The notes under the pieces were generated by a model, which saw nothing but the letters and a program-made list of their open reading frames with translations, made no database searches and was not told the DNA's origin. A DNA stretch of 64,000 bases from Saussurea involucrata (lineage: Eukaryota > Streptophyta > Magnoliopsida > Asterales > Asteraceae), in NCBI GenBank assembly GCA_033807775.1, contig CM066317.1, positions 13,651,370 to 13,715,369 of the forward strand, in the 5' to 3' direction. The position numbers were made by a program, and so were the translations under genes. Shown here piece by piece: positions 13,255 to 24,590 of this stretch (its first letter is position 1; every line of letters starts with the position of its first letter).

Positions 13255-15763
13255 ATAGTTTAAGGGATTTAGGTGACCGGATGGGCCTAAACTTAAACTG
13301 TGGTGTAGAGTGAGACACAACTGAGATGTAGGAAGCCGCTAGGAAGGACCGTAATCATAGGATATCTTGACAATGGTAGTGAGAACCCTCATGTAAGGTG
13401 AATTCAAGTAGCATCTGGCCAATGCTATTATGAATTTACAGGTGCATGGGTGTAATAAATCACTATTGTCGGGATGAGTGGTGAGTGTGGCAGTATGTAG
13501 AAGGTTCTAACCTTGCATTCGATAGCAAAGAGTTGATGTGTCGGGGGAATCCCTTGTGATGTGATGTTTGTAACTTCTAGAAGAAGCGCTGCCTGGAATG
13601 TTAATGAGCTGTCTAGAGGTAAACTCTCTGAGATAGGAAGTGAGAATTATGTTGGCATCTTGAAAACCTTCAATTCAAGATCGAGTGAGGGAATCTAGTC
13701 TTGGATTCATTAGTTAAACGGTTTAGTGGCAAGGTTAATGAATGAAAGAGATCAGTGTTGTTTTGAGGTATGTATAAGAGTAGAAGGTGAGATAAGTGGT
13801 CAATTGTTAAACCATGTTGAGTAGTCGATCAGGTGGGCTGTGAAGCACTTGTACTACAAGTTGTAGTAAAAGTAAGAAAGCGGTTGTTGATCATAGTATG
13901 GTGTCAGTGAAGAGTTGAAGTGAGTGCAACGGTTGACTCGGTTAGAGTGAATAGCCTTCAATTGCATATTAAATTTCATGCATTATGTCATTAAACGTAT
14001 TACACGAGTTCTCTCATGTTAAAAGCATGTACGAGCATGACAGGTTTTCTTGTTTTGGGAAATAAGTTGCGCGTGCGAGCGTGTGTTTTCTTTAAAGTAA
14101 AAGACAAACTTGTTTTCATTATACGATAAAGCTTTGAACTTAATGATCTACGAATTACTTCACGCTTTTATTTGTGGAAGAGAACCTTTGTTACGAAAAT
14201 ATTGAAACCGTTTTATTGCGAGGTTTTGTTTTATAAACAAAATGAGTATTGACTCGTTATTATTATATGAACGAGTGTTGGAATTGACAGACCCACTTTG
14301 GGTGAGTGATTTCGTTCAAAACAAATTCTAGACGTATGTGAAAGGGTTTCATTGGAGACAACCGTAGTGTCGGCATCGATTTGGATGGACGAGGTTACGA
14401 ATTATCGTAAGAGTGCCTGTGAGCGATCCCTGCGATCGTTGTGTTTTACTATTCATCTTGAGTGATGTTGTTTCACGCATACTCAAGCTTGTTTTATGAT
14501 TTTGTATCTATTGCGTTTTTAAAAAGAGTGCAAAATGATTTTAATTGTTGTCACTGTGCATGAAGGCTATGAACTCGCTAGGTCGGGAAGGTATTACGAT
14601 TGGGGTTGAGGAAAGACTTTGGGAGTGGAATTGTCAGTTGAATAAGATGTGGTCGAGTTATGACCTTAGTGTTTCCGTTAGAGGAAGTGGGTGAATACCG
14701 GGAGTCTCGGGCAGTGAATTCGGAATGTCGGTGTGATTGTAGTTTGAACTATTGACTGGTTATATGAGGATGGTTTTAATTGCGGTAAGATTTGAAATGG
14801 TCGAAGTGATTCTTTTGATAGAATGGTAATAAGTAGCGTTACGTTACTTGATGTAATGTTACCGTCTGTGAGCCTGAGTACTACGATAGGTTGGTAATTA
14901 GATTTTGCACGAAGAAAGGTCTTGTGTTTTTCCTCAAGTGAGATCGGTGGGGTATAAGTTGGTTATGATGCGTTGGATGAAGTGGGTTCTGTTAGGAATC
15001 CTAGATTGTCAGGAAGGAATGGAATCATCATGATGTAGTCCATTGATATGGAGGTTTGTGACTGTTTAGCATGCCTCAAGTTAGAGGTGTTGTCAGGAGA
15101 TTGAGCGTGAGAATGAACCCGTTGTGGGTGAACGGGTGAGGTCGTCCGAGATTGTGTAATTGATATGGTATAGGAACACCTAGTGGGGGCATTGGGAGAA
15201 CGGAAGATCACCAATGTAGATGTGATGCCCTTTGAGGTTTTGATGATTCGCTTGTGCGTAAGGTGTTTAGCATAGCGGAGATGGATTGCGAGGAGTTGGC
15301 GAGAAACGAGAACTTGTTCGAGGAGTTAGGAGAAGTAGATTCCTTTGGGAATCCTTGTCTATCGTGAGGCGGCTGGACTTTAGCATGCCGATTGTCGATG
15401 TTGAAATCCATGGCCGTTCTGTTGGATGGTTGTCAGGAGGCTGGTATTAGAGAAGTAACTATAGTGTGGTTATCTTGTTGAGTTTTTCTTGCAAGGATGT
15501 AAGAAGTTGATCGGAGAGAGGTGTGTATCCGGCATGACGCTGGACTACCTCGTGGGAGTGCTTCAGAAGTGAAAGATAGTGGTAGCATAAGTAATTTCCT
15601 ATGGGGTTGTTGAGCCATATAAGAACGAAACGATTAGTGTAATCGAAGCGGGTGTGCTTTGATTATATGATCTTGACATGTGGTTCGTCGAGACCCGGGG
15701 AAAAGCAAAGTCGGGAAACGTTTGTGCTTCAAATGAAATTGTGTTATGGGTGGCATGAAGGAG

Positions 15764-15894
15764 GTAGCATCTCAGTTGTGAAGGTGTTTATCCGTTGCGT
15801 ACTTAGAGTAGAGAGTATTGTAAATTGTAAACTTTGGGACCGTCTTTGGTTGTAATGTTGTCAATTTATAATTTATGGAAATTGGGTTGTTGCA
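15764..15894 (+). repeat. LTR 3'-end fragment inside the retrotransposon interior
   Basis: About 131 bases from GTAGCATCTCAGTTGTGAAG to TTGTTGCA match the last 131 bases of the element's own LTRs (one terminal change, TTACA to TTGCA). It is not followed by a primer site. It may come from an earlier nested or recombined copy. Confidence 0.85.
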
Positions 15895-16211
15895 ATGTGG
15901 TCGCGTGGTGCGATAGTGGAGTGAAGAAGTGGTAGTAATTTGTACCGAAGGAACGTGTAAGTCATAGATGTAATGATGGTTTACCGTAATATTGAAGTAG
16001 TCAAAGGTGGTGAGTATGCTCGTTTGGAGTGTGTGGATTTTCAGGCAGTATACGTTATTGCCATTTTGAGACCTGGAGATTGAGTTGTGGTTAGTGGCGG
16101 GATGAAAGGAGAACCCTTATTCTTCTCGAACCCATTGGATTTTGGAGTGAGTTTGCATACTTCACTTGATTGTCGAAGAGGATACTGTAACCGTTAAGCT
16201 GTGGTGCTTCG

Positions 16212-16348
16212 TTATGAAGTTTAGCTTGTGGGTATTTTGGTTTAGCTTGTGGGTATTTTGGTTTAGCTTATGAAGTTTACATTTCGTAATAAATTCTAAT
16301 CTCTTTCTTGGGGACAAGAAAGGTTTAGCTTGTGGGTATTTTGTTAAG
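16212..16348 (+). repeat. Short direct repeats and PPT-like tract beside the solo LTR
   Basis: TTTAGCTTGTGGGTATTTTG occurs three times. The third follows CTTGGGGACAAGAAAGG, which resembles the polypurine region of some plant Ty3 elements. It may be a remnant of the interior of the same family as the adjacent LTR. Confidence 0.5.
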
Positions 16349-17815
16349 TGCATTTTGTGTTGCATTCATATTAGTTTATAATTGCATTTTTGCATTTAGT
16401 TTGATTGTTTGCATGTAGTTTTATTTATATTTTTAGTTAGTTTTCTTATAATTATCGTTGGGGGATATTACATTGGTATTTTTGTGTTTTCGTCGTATTT
16501 TGATAGGTATTTTGTGCCGAAACATAGAGATGGACGATGATGGATTTTTGGAGCACTTGATCAATTCTTCATATGATGGAGCAATTCAAGAATGACTCAA
16601 AGTTGGAGCAATTTTAAAAGAAAGAAGTTTGGCAAAAGCATTTTTGAAATAAATGGAATTAGAAGGTCATTTTTGAAGAAGTTGCAAAGAGGAGGGGTTG
16701 AATTGAAAACTTACATATTTAAATATGAATTGTAGGCATTGTTGACTCCTCTTCTTTCTCTCCCCCACTGACGATCACGTCAGTTTCTCTTTTCCTTTTC
16801 TTTTTTATTTAGTTTTTAGGTTTTAGGTTTTAGTTTTGTTCAATCTTTTAGATTAGATTTAGATTTAGGTTTATAATTTCTTGTTCCTTAAGTGTACGGA
16901 GTCGTGAAGAAGATGTGATGTTGTGACTGATCGAAGATGAAGATGGAATGTGACAGATTCTCATCCACATTCGACACCCGTTGTAACATTTCGTTTTCTC
17001 CATACTTTTATATTTATCTATTGTTAATGTTTTTCTCCTTATATTTATTATTGCACCTTTTAATTTCTTGCATCCCCTTTTAATTTAATTTTATTGCTTT
17101 CATAGGTTAGAAACGATTCTTGGAGAGTGACACTCATTGGATCGATCTTTACAGTTTTCTTAGATTAATTTTATTGTTTGGTTTAGATTTATGTTTTCTT
17201 TAGTGTTTAGCTTCCGTTTATTGGGTAATCGTCACTTTGGATTGACGTTGTGGTATTGATCAATTGTTTTTATAATAAACTTTGAGTTTTAAATTGGTTG
17301 ATTTTTCATATAACGAAAGTTAATGTTTGATGAACCGGTTTTTATAAAACGTCTTTAGTTGATTTTGTAAGTTTTGATACGAACGATAGTTTGATCATAA
17401 CTTAAGACTGAATTGATCAATGACAACGGTCCTAACATGAAAATAGTTAGGGGTGTTGATTGGGAAAATTATTCGTTTTAAATCATAATGTTTCTTTCCA
17501 ATTTACACATATTGCGAAAGTAAATATGTATCTTGGTTAGAAAAGCTTTTTCACCTCGATAGAGGGTTAACGTATTTTTAAACAACAAATACTCACCATC
17601 ACTAAAATCCGAGAACGACATTACCCGATCTGCGTTAGCTTTTATTTTTTATGTCTCGTTATTTTTCATTTATTTTATCAAAAAAATCAAAATCACCAAT
17701 TGATTTCCCGTAGCTAGGACATAGTTTAGAACGAGTTCGTGTTGGTCCATCGCCTCCCTATGATCGACCCGTATGCTACACTTCCCGTACGCTTGCGGTA
17801 TAAATTTAAAACACA
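16349..17815 (+). mobile_element. Solo LTR of a second retrotransposon family, TSD TTAAG
   Basis: Begins TGCATTTTGTGTTGC, ends TTTAAAACACA, and is flanked by TTAAG at 16344-16348 and 17816-17820. The end region (CTATGATCGACCCGTATGC, then TAAATTTAAAACACA) is typical of the 3' edge of plant Ty3-type LTRs. At 1,467 bp without interior, it is best explained as LTR-LTR recombination after insertion into the older element. Confidence 0.8.
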
Positions 17816-18995
17816 TTAAGGCATCTTTAGTATATCAAGTTAGAAGGGAAACAAGTGGTCGGATGTAGTGCCTTGGTTGAGAGACCTTTGGATTAGATTC
17901 GGTATTGTCGGGGAGAATGCTCCGCGTGAGCGTGTCGTCCAGTATTCGTTTAATTGAGATAGTTCGAGTGAGTTTGGTCACTCCTCCTTGTGGGAGGGCA
18001 AGTGAAATTTGGCGGTAGTTCCTAAGGAGCGGAATCATTAAGGGGATGTTGTAAGAACATAAATGTGCGTCCGTAAGGTTGGATCAACTCGAGTGAGCGG
18101 ATTATGCAGTCGTTAAGCTGTGCAAGTATTCTTCGTATAATTCTGTATGAAAGCTGGATACGGGGTGATCTTTGGTTGGTAACAGTGTTGCATGTATGAT
18201 TCAGTGTGATTTTAGGAAATACTAATTGTGCCAGGCGAACGCTATTTGGGGGAGATAGCGAATCTTTCTTTCCTTTTTGAAATAAATGTTTTTTTTGGTG
18301 GGGAGAATTCAGTATCGATGTGAGGGCAATCTTTCGTAATGTCGTCGAGGGGAGCGGTTAGTCTCCATAAAGATTCGGATTGTTGCGGTGTTGACTCCAG
18401 TAGAGCCGCTTTCTTTTAAAGAGAGTATTTTGGGGGAGTAGTATGATTGATCGAAGATATTGCAAGTGTGTATGGTTTGGCATGCTACCGACCTGAAAAT
18501 GTGGTAGTTGGCCGATGAGCAATGTCAAAGAATGTGGTACGTTGTCGGTTTTGATCAGAAAGGGATGGATAAATGAATGGGACTAAGAGGATTAGATTGG
18601 GAAATAGGAGTAATTTTCAATCTCAATTCGGGAGAACAGTTGGATGGGAAAACATTCCCATGGTTTGGAGTAGTGTGTTTCAATAGGAAATTGAATTGGG
18701 CCACATTGTAATGGAGTAATGGCAGTTATCGAAAGGATTGGGGAATTATTGAATGAATTAAATGTACTCGATGAAGTTATGGAACATTCCTAGTGTGTTT
18801 CACGTCCCTATTTTGGGGAGCGTGGGTCGAAATCTTGGTACGATGTTACCCTTATAAGTAGCGCACTAGATGTAGAGTGGAATTGTGTTGTGTCGTTGGA
18901 AGCAACCTCTGGGCAGGGTAAGAATTGGAAATCAGGAGTTAACTCCATCTTTCAGCATGTGTCCGGCAATGGAATTCCGAGCACGGAATTCTAAT

Positions 18996-19008
18996 AAGGG
19001 GGAGGTGA
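18996..19008 (+). other. Polypurine tract
   Basis: AAGGGGGAGGTGA immediately before the 3' LTR, the plus-strand primer position of the LTR element. Confidence 0.9.
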
Positions 19009-20028
19009 TGTAACACCCCATATTTTAGTTTCTTGTTATTGTTGTGAATAAATAAGAATTTGGGGGTCAATGGGTGATAATTGAAACTTAAGTGGCAAGG
19101 AGGTGAAAAGAAGAAGTTTCTAGATGAAAAACCCTCCTAAACCCTCATTTGTGTGCATTGTGTCGGCTGAGAAAAGGGAGAGAAGAAGAGGTCTTGAAGA
19201 AATCATCAATTGAAGACTTGGATAAGGAAGATTGTCCAAAGTCTTGAAGGAAACCATCTTTGAGGTGTTCGGTTTGAACAAACGTCGGTTTCGGAGCGTG
19301 TGTCGATGTGCTAACGCTAAGGTGAGTTCCCTTACCTTCTTTGTGTGAATGAAATGTTTTACGAAAGGTTTTCATAACTGATTATGGTTACGAGCATGTT
19401 GACCTGATTAAACTATTTGAAAGGTTTTATATTACGTGATGTGAAAACGTTTATTAAAGCATGCCTGCTGGGATGTTGTTGCTATGTGTGGAGTCGGGTT
19501 GCACAGTGGAGAACTATTATTGATGCCCGAATGCCGTGTCTGGCTTTGTAAGGTGATGAATGCCGTGCCTGGCTTTGTAAGGTGATGAATGCCGTACCTG
19601 GCTTAATAAAGTGATGGTAGTTGAGACCACTGTGCAATACCCTTTTGTGGAGTCGAGCTTTTAAACTGGAATTACCGTTTAATGTTAATGGTTGAATGTT
19701 TTAAACTACTGTTTATGTGGAACTGTTTTAAAAGAGTAATTTCACTAGACCTCATGGTCTAACCCTCACTTTTCAAAAACTAAAACCATTTTCAGGTAAT
19801 AGTCGTGTTGGGCTTTCATCTGGTGATGATGAAAGGTCGTGGCGCTGTAGAAGAGCTAGAGTCCAGGGAAGACTTGTAGATTACCACCGGGCCTCCTGTA
19901 GCATCTCAGTTGTGAAGGTGTTTATCCGCTGCGTACTTAGAGTAGAGAGTATTGTAAATTGTAAACTTTGGGACCGTCTTTGGTTGTAATGTTGTCAGTT
20001 TATAATTTATGGAAATTGGGTTGTTACA
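19009..20028 (+). repeat. 3' LTR
   Basis: 1,020 bp, same ends as the 5' LTR. Shorter by one 26-bp minisatellite unit and by a roughly 45-bp deletion after CATGC (near 19462). Confidence 0.95.
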
Positions 20029-20033
20029 CATGT

Positions 20034-21108
20034 TGAGACAAGCTATCGGAGACCCGTAAGGGTTGGTGTTTATGTCCGATAGGGCTCCTTCCATAAGCGC
20101 CGCAATCTCTTCCATGTACCCAAACGCCCCTCACGCCTTATGTTTTCGACATTTGGAGATGAACGCCAAAGGTCAGGACAAACGTATTACCACCTACCAC
20201 GATGTCTACTGGAAGACATGCAAAGCATATACAGCTCGGGAGTTTGACCGGTACATGAATGTTCTACGAGTTAGTGCCAAGAAAGCAGCCAAAGTCATGG
20301 ACGATGTTGGACCGGAGAGGTGGTCCGCGGCCCATTTTCCTGCACAACGGTATGACATTCTGACCTCCAATAGTGCAGAGTCGGTGAATGCACTCTCCCG
20401 TTTTGCGCGTAGATGTCCGATTGTTACTCTTATGGAGTACTTTCGGGCCTTTCAACAAGAGTGGTACCAACTTCGACGCCGAAAAGGAGCTGAGCTGCAT
20501 AATAGACTCACACCAGCGGCGGAGGAGATAGTTCTCCTCAGGGCGGGTCACGCGTCGACATGGAGGGTAAGCGAAATCGGGTGTGGGAGGTACGATAACC
20601 AACTGGACGCGATTGTCGAGATGACCGACCATGTTTGTTCATGTTTCCAATGGCAAAAATCTGGGTTACCGTGAGGCCATGCAATCGCTGCGACAAGACA
20701 TATGGGTCGTAGAGATTGCGGCGACTTGGCTGTAACTTTCTTCACGTCCAAAACTTACCGGGCAACATACGCAGAGGTAATAAATCCAGCTGGACCCCCT
20801 GAAGCATGGGTGTCTCCACCCGACCCCCTTCCGCCATGCTACCCACCGTTAAACACTAAGAACAGAGTCGGGAGACCGAGAAAGAACGACGACGTCCATC
20901 ACGTGGTGAAGGTTCGATACAGCGAAAATGTACTCGATGCCAATGCGTAGGACATACTCGTGGAGAGTGTCCAAATCCCGCCCCTTCAACCGTGCCAACG
21001 AGTAGACGTTCAGTTAGCCAACTAAGTAACACGCAGGGCCCATCGGAGCTTGAGCCACATGGACCTATATCATATGATACCGTTGATCTGAACATTGATT
21101 TCCCTTGA
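20034..21108 (+). pseudogene. mudrA-type MULE transposase, 3' part
   Basis: Continues the frame broken at 12142. The second catalytic Asp is in MSDRAPSISAA and the catalytic Glu in SNSAESVNALSR. The SWIM zinc finger (CSCFQWQKSGLP-stop-GHAIA) and a C-terminal CCHC zinc knuckle (CTRCQCVGHTRGEC) follow, ending at TGA 21106-21108. Lesions: TAA just after the nested element (GDP-stop-GLVF), TGA exactly where the SWIM finger needs its third Cys, and frameshifts near 20700-20725 and 20885-20925. The DDE residues are still all present. Confidence 0.88.
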
Positions 21109-21513
21109 TTGGGACGATAAATATTGTATGTTTAGTGCGCTTGTTTTGATATATAACATGATTTTATCTACTTTATCGGCCCGTTGTAATTTATCAAACA
21201 TAACTTGTGTACGTTGATCTATACATGGACATGGATAATCATGGTCACATGGCATGGGATGATGATCATAATGGTAGTAGTCTAAATGGAGAGAATAGTA
21301 ATTGTTATATAGAACTATATCATATGATAGCGTTGACAGGGACCAAAGTTGTGTTAGAGCAAAGACAAGGACCTAAGTTGTGTTAGAGCAAAGACAGGGA
21401 CCAAAAATAGCCAACATGCAGTAAAAGCATCCACATTTGCATATAAATAACCCACGCTAGATTAGTCGTAAAACACATATACGAGAATATATTATTCGTT
21501 AACGTATTCTTAC

Positions 21514-22099
21514 ATGGCATCCCCAAACCTTCATGTTTGGTGCTTTAGGCGTTTATCTGAATCGCTTTCAGACACTGGCAAAGAGTTATGTGGTTAGTGT
21601 GCATGTTTCATACTTTCATTGAGTTTTGCTTGTTACTACCGTTGTTCTACGAACTAACTATATTAATTAATGTTCATCAATAGATGCATATCCACAGTTG
21701 TTCACCATGAAAGTCCACCATGGTGGGTACTTCATGGAACCACCCAAAAGACATTATTTCCGTGGTCTAGAAATTTATGTTGACATGTTAGATGTGGAGG
21801 ATCTTTCTATGCAACTGCTTGAACAGATCATGAAAGAGCTGGACTATGAAGAACCAAAATATAATAGGTTGTATTTTAAGAGGCCGAATGTAGACTTCTT
21901 GACTGGACTGGTAGAATTGAGTACCGACGAAGATGTAGCCAACATACGCCAGTATGTTGACGGCCATACTGTGATTGAAGTGTACATCGAGAAAGTGGAG
22001 CTTAACACATTGAGACTCGTCTCGCCAGAGCATGTAAGAAGTCGACCCGGATTGTCAAAAACCAAACCATCGTCTAGTCGTAGCCTCAAATTTGGATAA
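21514..22099 (+). CDS. PB1-like ORF of the MULE (two exons)
   Basis: Exons 21514-21592 and 21684-22099, joined across a GTTAGT...ATAG intron, give 164 aa without a stop: MASPNLHVWCFRRLSES, then LFTMKVHHGGYF. The FTMKVHHGGYF...FVDMLD-like start is the hallmark of the plant PB1-like domain found in MULE-associated proteins. It lies in the same orientation as mudrA and about 400 bp after it. The function is unknown; PB1 folds mediate protein-protein contacts. The mudrA N-terminus has its own PB1-like region, so a pairing is conceivable but not shown. It is the only intact multi-exon frame left in this MULE. Confidence 0.65.
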
Positions 22100-22401
22100 T
22101 TTTGTACTGTATTTATTAGTATGTGTTTGTTATGAAATAATCTTGTATAACATCTATGAGTTGTATTTTTAATATGAACCACTTTTCAGACAAATTTCAG
22201 ACTTCTTAAACACTACTTTTCAGACAAACTAAAGACCTTTATTCATGAGCAAACTTCAACATGAAACATCAACATAAAAACTCCAGGAAGGAAACAACAA
22301 CATACAAACAGGAAAGGAACGAAACAACAATGTCGAACTGGAAAAGTACAAAACAACAACACATAAACAACAAAGTACTAAAGCAACACCCGTACCACCA
22401 C

Positions 22402-22710
22402 CTACTGAAAAATTGCTTTAGTTTGATCAATCCAACTTTGCTTGTCGCTTACCTTCGCTTGAAGAATTGCGAAGTCTTGCAAAATGTGATGAATTTCTTC
22501 TTTTTCTCGATGAATACGAGCTTCCCTATCGTTTATATCCTCTTTCATCCTTTTGATCTCCTTTTCTTCCACTTCGATCCTTATCAAGTGGACTTCCTTC
22601 CTGGCCATCATCTGTTTCCACTCTTCTGTCAGTTGATCTATCTCCTTTTCCCTTTCTGCTATCGCGAGCATTCTTTTAGGTGTAGACGATGAGTTAGATG
22701 ACGATGCCAT
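22402..22710 (-). CDS. Coiled-coil ORF, convergent to mudrA, next to the right TIR
   Basis: 102 aa from ATG at 22710: MASSSNSSSTPKRMLAIAER, then a highly charged heptad-like run (EKEIDQLTEEWKQMM, EKEIKRMKEDINDREARI) predicted as coiled coil. It ends at 22402. The start codon is only 6 bases inside the right TIR (22717-23133), mirroring mudrA's 26 bases inside the left TIR. The two genes would therefore be convergently transcribed from the two TIR promoters, as mudrA and mudrB are in maize MuDR. I see no sequence similarity to MURB. It could also be a captured host gene fragment. Confidence 0.6.
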   Translation of the reverse strand: MASSSNSSSTPKRMLAIAEREKEIDQLTEEWKQMMARKEVHLIRIEVEEKEIKRMKEDINDREARIHREKEEIHHILQDFAILQAKVSDKQSWIDQTKAIFQ

Positions 22711-22716
22711 TTGTTT

Positions 22717-23133
22717 ACTGAAGAAAGAAAGCAAGAAAGAAGTATGTAATGGGTGTGAATTATGGATTGCATTTTACTGATATTTATGGATGAAATCTCA
22801 TTGAGGAAGATGAATTTTAACCACAAATTGGTCTTCAAAGTACAATAATTGTGGAAAAAAACAGTAAAAGCATGCAAAGATTCGTGCAAAAAAGGACCAA
22901 AATTGTAATTTTTGACCCATCGCGGACCTATCGCGGACAGGGGCCAATCATGTCACCGTGGACATAGTTGGGGGGCTCTGCGGGACATTTTGGCCAAACA
23001 TGGGTGCCACGTGGGCACGGGTCTGCGATCGTGAGACCCATCGCGGACAATATGGGTATTTTGGTAAAATCAGCGAGAAAGTGGGTATTTTGGTAAGTCA
23101 AAGTCAAACTTTGGGTATTTTAATTAATTTCCC
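22717..23133 (-). repeat. MULE right terminal inverted repeat
   Basis: Inverted copy of 10112-10630, with matching CTTTCTTCAGTA inner edge and TTAATTTCCC outer edge. It should contain the promoter for the minus-strand coiled-coil ORF. Confidence 0.9.
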
Positions 23134-23142
23134 TAAAAATTA

Positions 23143-23480
23143 TATCAATGTATAAATAAAAATAATTTAATATCCTTTAATATTAATTAAAAATAATTAA
23201 TATTTATTTATAATAATAGTTGATAAATAATAATGAATATTAATGAAGGCATAAGTGGAATATTCACAAAAAACTACTCATAAGCTATTCAAAGTAGCTT
23301 ATCAATAAACTACCTTATAAGCTAGCTTATGACCATTTAAACTTGTATCCAAAATAATAAGCTACTTTTGTTTTTTTGTCAAATCAATGCTTTAATTTTG
23401 AGGAGTTAGAAATGAAGTGACAAGAAAAAGTAAAAGAAAAAAGGGATGGTGCTTAACTTACACTAGGGAGGCTTTAAGAA
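23143..23480. repeat. Right half of the repeat split by the MULE
   Basis: AT-rich, then CTTATAAGCTAGCTTATGAC and related motifs that are the inverse of 9547-9680. No gene is present. Confidence 0.5.
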
Positions 23481-23485
23481 GATAA

Positions 23486-23850
23486 GAGCATCTCCAACAG
23501 TTTCCCATAATTTCTTTAAAATGGGGAACCAAAAGCCAAAATCCCCAAAAAAATATACATTCATCTCTAACAGCTTCCTCATTTTGGAGAATCCAATATT
23601 AATTAAAATATTCCATTTATCTATTAAAATATTATTTCTCTCTCTACATATTTATTTTCAATGTTTTCTATTGGTCCTCACACTTGGTAATGATTTTTGA
23701 GGTAATCTCCATATTTGGAGAAAATTTTGGGGATTCTCCTACTTTCTCCATTTTGGGAATGTGTTTGGGGAAGCTGTTGGAGCATATTTTAGACCCAAAA
23801 TCCCCATATTCCCCATTTTCTCCAAAATGGGGAAGATGTTGGAGATGCTC
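23486..23850. mobile_element. PIF/Harbinger-type MITE, TSD TAA
   Basis: Ends GAGCATCTCCAACAG and TGTTGGAGATGCTC are inverted repeats. The TAA duplication is at 23483-23485 and 23851-23853. At 365 bp it is non-coding, rich in CCCCATTTTCTCC motifs. Confidence 0.85.
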
Positions 23851-24427
23851 TAAGACAATATTAATAAATTACTAAATTAAAGATGTCAAATTCAAACCGT
23901 AAAACTTCGTACTATTCTCCTTGTTCTCTCTTATACACCAAAAACACTCATAGAAATTATTGCTTAGTAAAATCGTCACGTTATTTTTTCTAAGCATATT
24001 ATATTTACAGATAATACTATCTTCTTTAGTTAGTAGAGAATTTATCTCATCGCTAATAATTTTGTACCAAATCAAATCAACCAACCATTAACCATACAAA
24101 TTAAATTAGTACCAATCACGGTTAATTGATAGCACCATACCTAACTACCAAGTATGCAAACTTGGTTCGTACACAATATTGAAAATTATATACCAAGGTA
24201 GTACCATGATACCGACTTATTTACTGGTTCTTGTGTATTTTTATGTATTAAATATTAAACACTGTAACTTTATATATTTGTTTGAACATTTGAGTTTGCA
24301 AGTCTTAGTTTTTCTTTGTGATTAAAACCCCCTTAAACATTAGATTTGTTTAATGGAAACTCAAAATGTCACTTAAAATTTGAACAAAATGACAATTTTT
24401 CATATATATAACTTGAAGTTGGTAACC

Positions 24428-24590
24428 AAATGGCTTTTGGCCTAGCGGTATCTGAACATTTTGCCTCCTAGGAGGTTAGGGGTTCAAATCTCACCAAAAG
24501 TGATGATAGTGTGTGACAGTGCGAGTTTATTTGTTACATCTACCGTATATAAATATTATACACTAAAAAAAGTTGACGTTGGTACAAAAC
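24428..24590 (+). mobile_element. tRNA-derived SINE
   Basis: Pol III A-box-like TGGCCTAGCGGTA and B-box GGTTCAAATCTC are spaced as in a tRNA, followed by a non-tRNA body. The 3' limit is approximate. The rest of 23854-24427 and 24591-24890 is A+T-rich with nothing recognised. Confidence 0.65.

Larger units (their letters stand above)
12148..20028 (+). mobile_element. LTR retrotransposon nested in the MULE transposase, TSD CATGT
   Basis: Two direct LTRs (12148-13239 and 19009-20028) start TGTAACACCCC and end TTGTTACA. The 5-bp duplication CATGT lies at 12143-12147 and 20029-20033. An initiator-Met-type primer site and a purine tract are in the expected places. The 5.8 kb interior shows no gag, protease, reverse transcriptase or integrase frame, so the element is non-autonomous or fully decayed. 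LTR end type and primer suggest Ty3/Gypsy, but without RT this is not proven. I count roughly two dozen differences between the LTRs by eye over about 1 kb, consistent with fairly recent insertion. Confidence 0.95.
10112..23133 (+). mobile_element. MuDR-like element (MULE) with 9-bp TSD, interrupted by an LTR retrotransposon
   Basis: Begins GGGAAATTAACTAAAATACC and ends with its inverted complement. The 9-bp target duplication TAAAAATTA is perfect at 10103-10111 and 23134-23142. Total 13,022 bp; subtracting the nested 7,886 bp (LTR element plus one TSD copy) gives an original element of about 5.1 kb, ordinary for a MULE. Contents in order: left TIR, mudrA (transposase), PB1-like ORF, convergent coiled-coil ORF, right TIR. 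The transposase is inactive by stops, frameshifts and the nested insertion, so this copy could move only with transposase supplied in trans. Confidence 0.93.

Noticed and set aside
14963..15618. A run of minus-strand ORFs of 60-83 aa in the LTR element interior
   Set aside because: No gag-pol motifs and no consistent frame; most likely chance frames in decayed sequence.
22261..22692. 143-aa plus-strand ORF opposite the coiled-coil ORF
   Set aside because: Shadow frame of the minus-strand ORF; Phe/His-rich and without an ATG context or domain.
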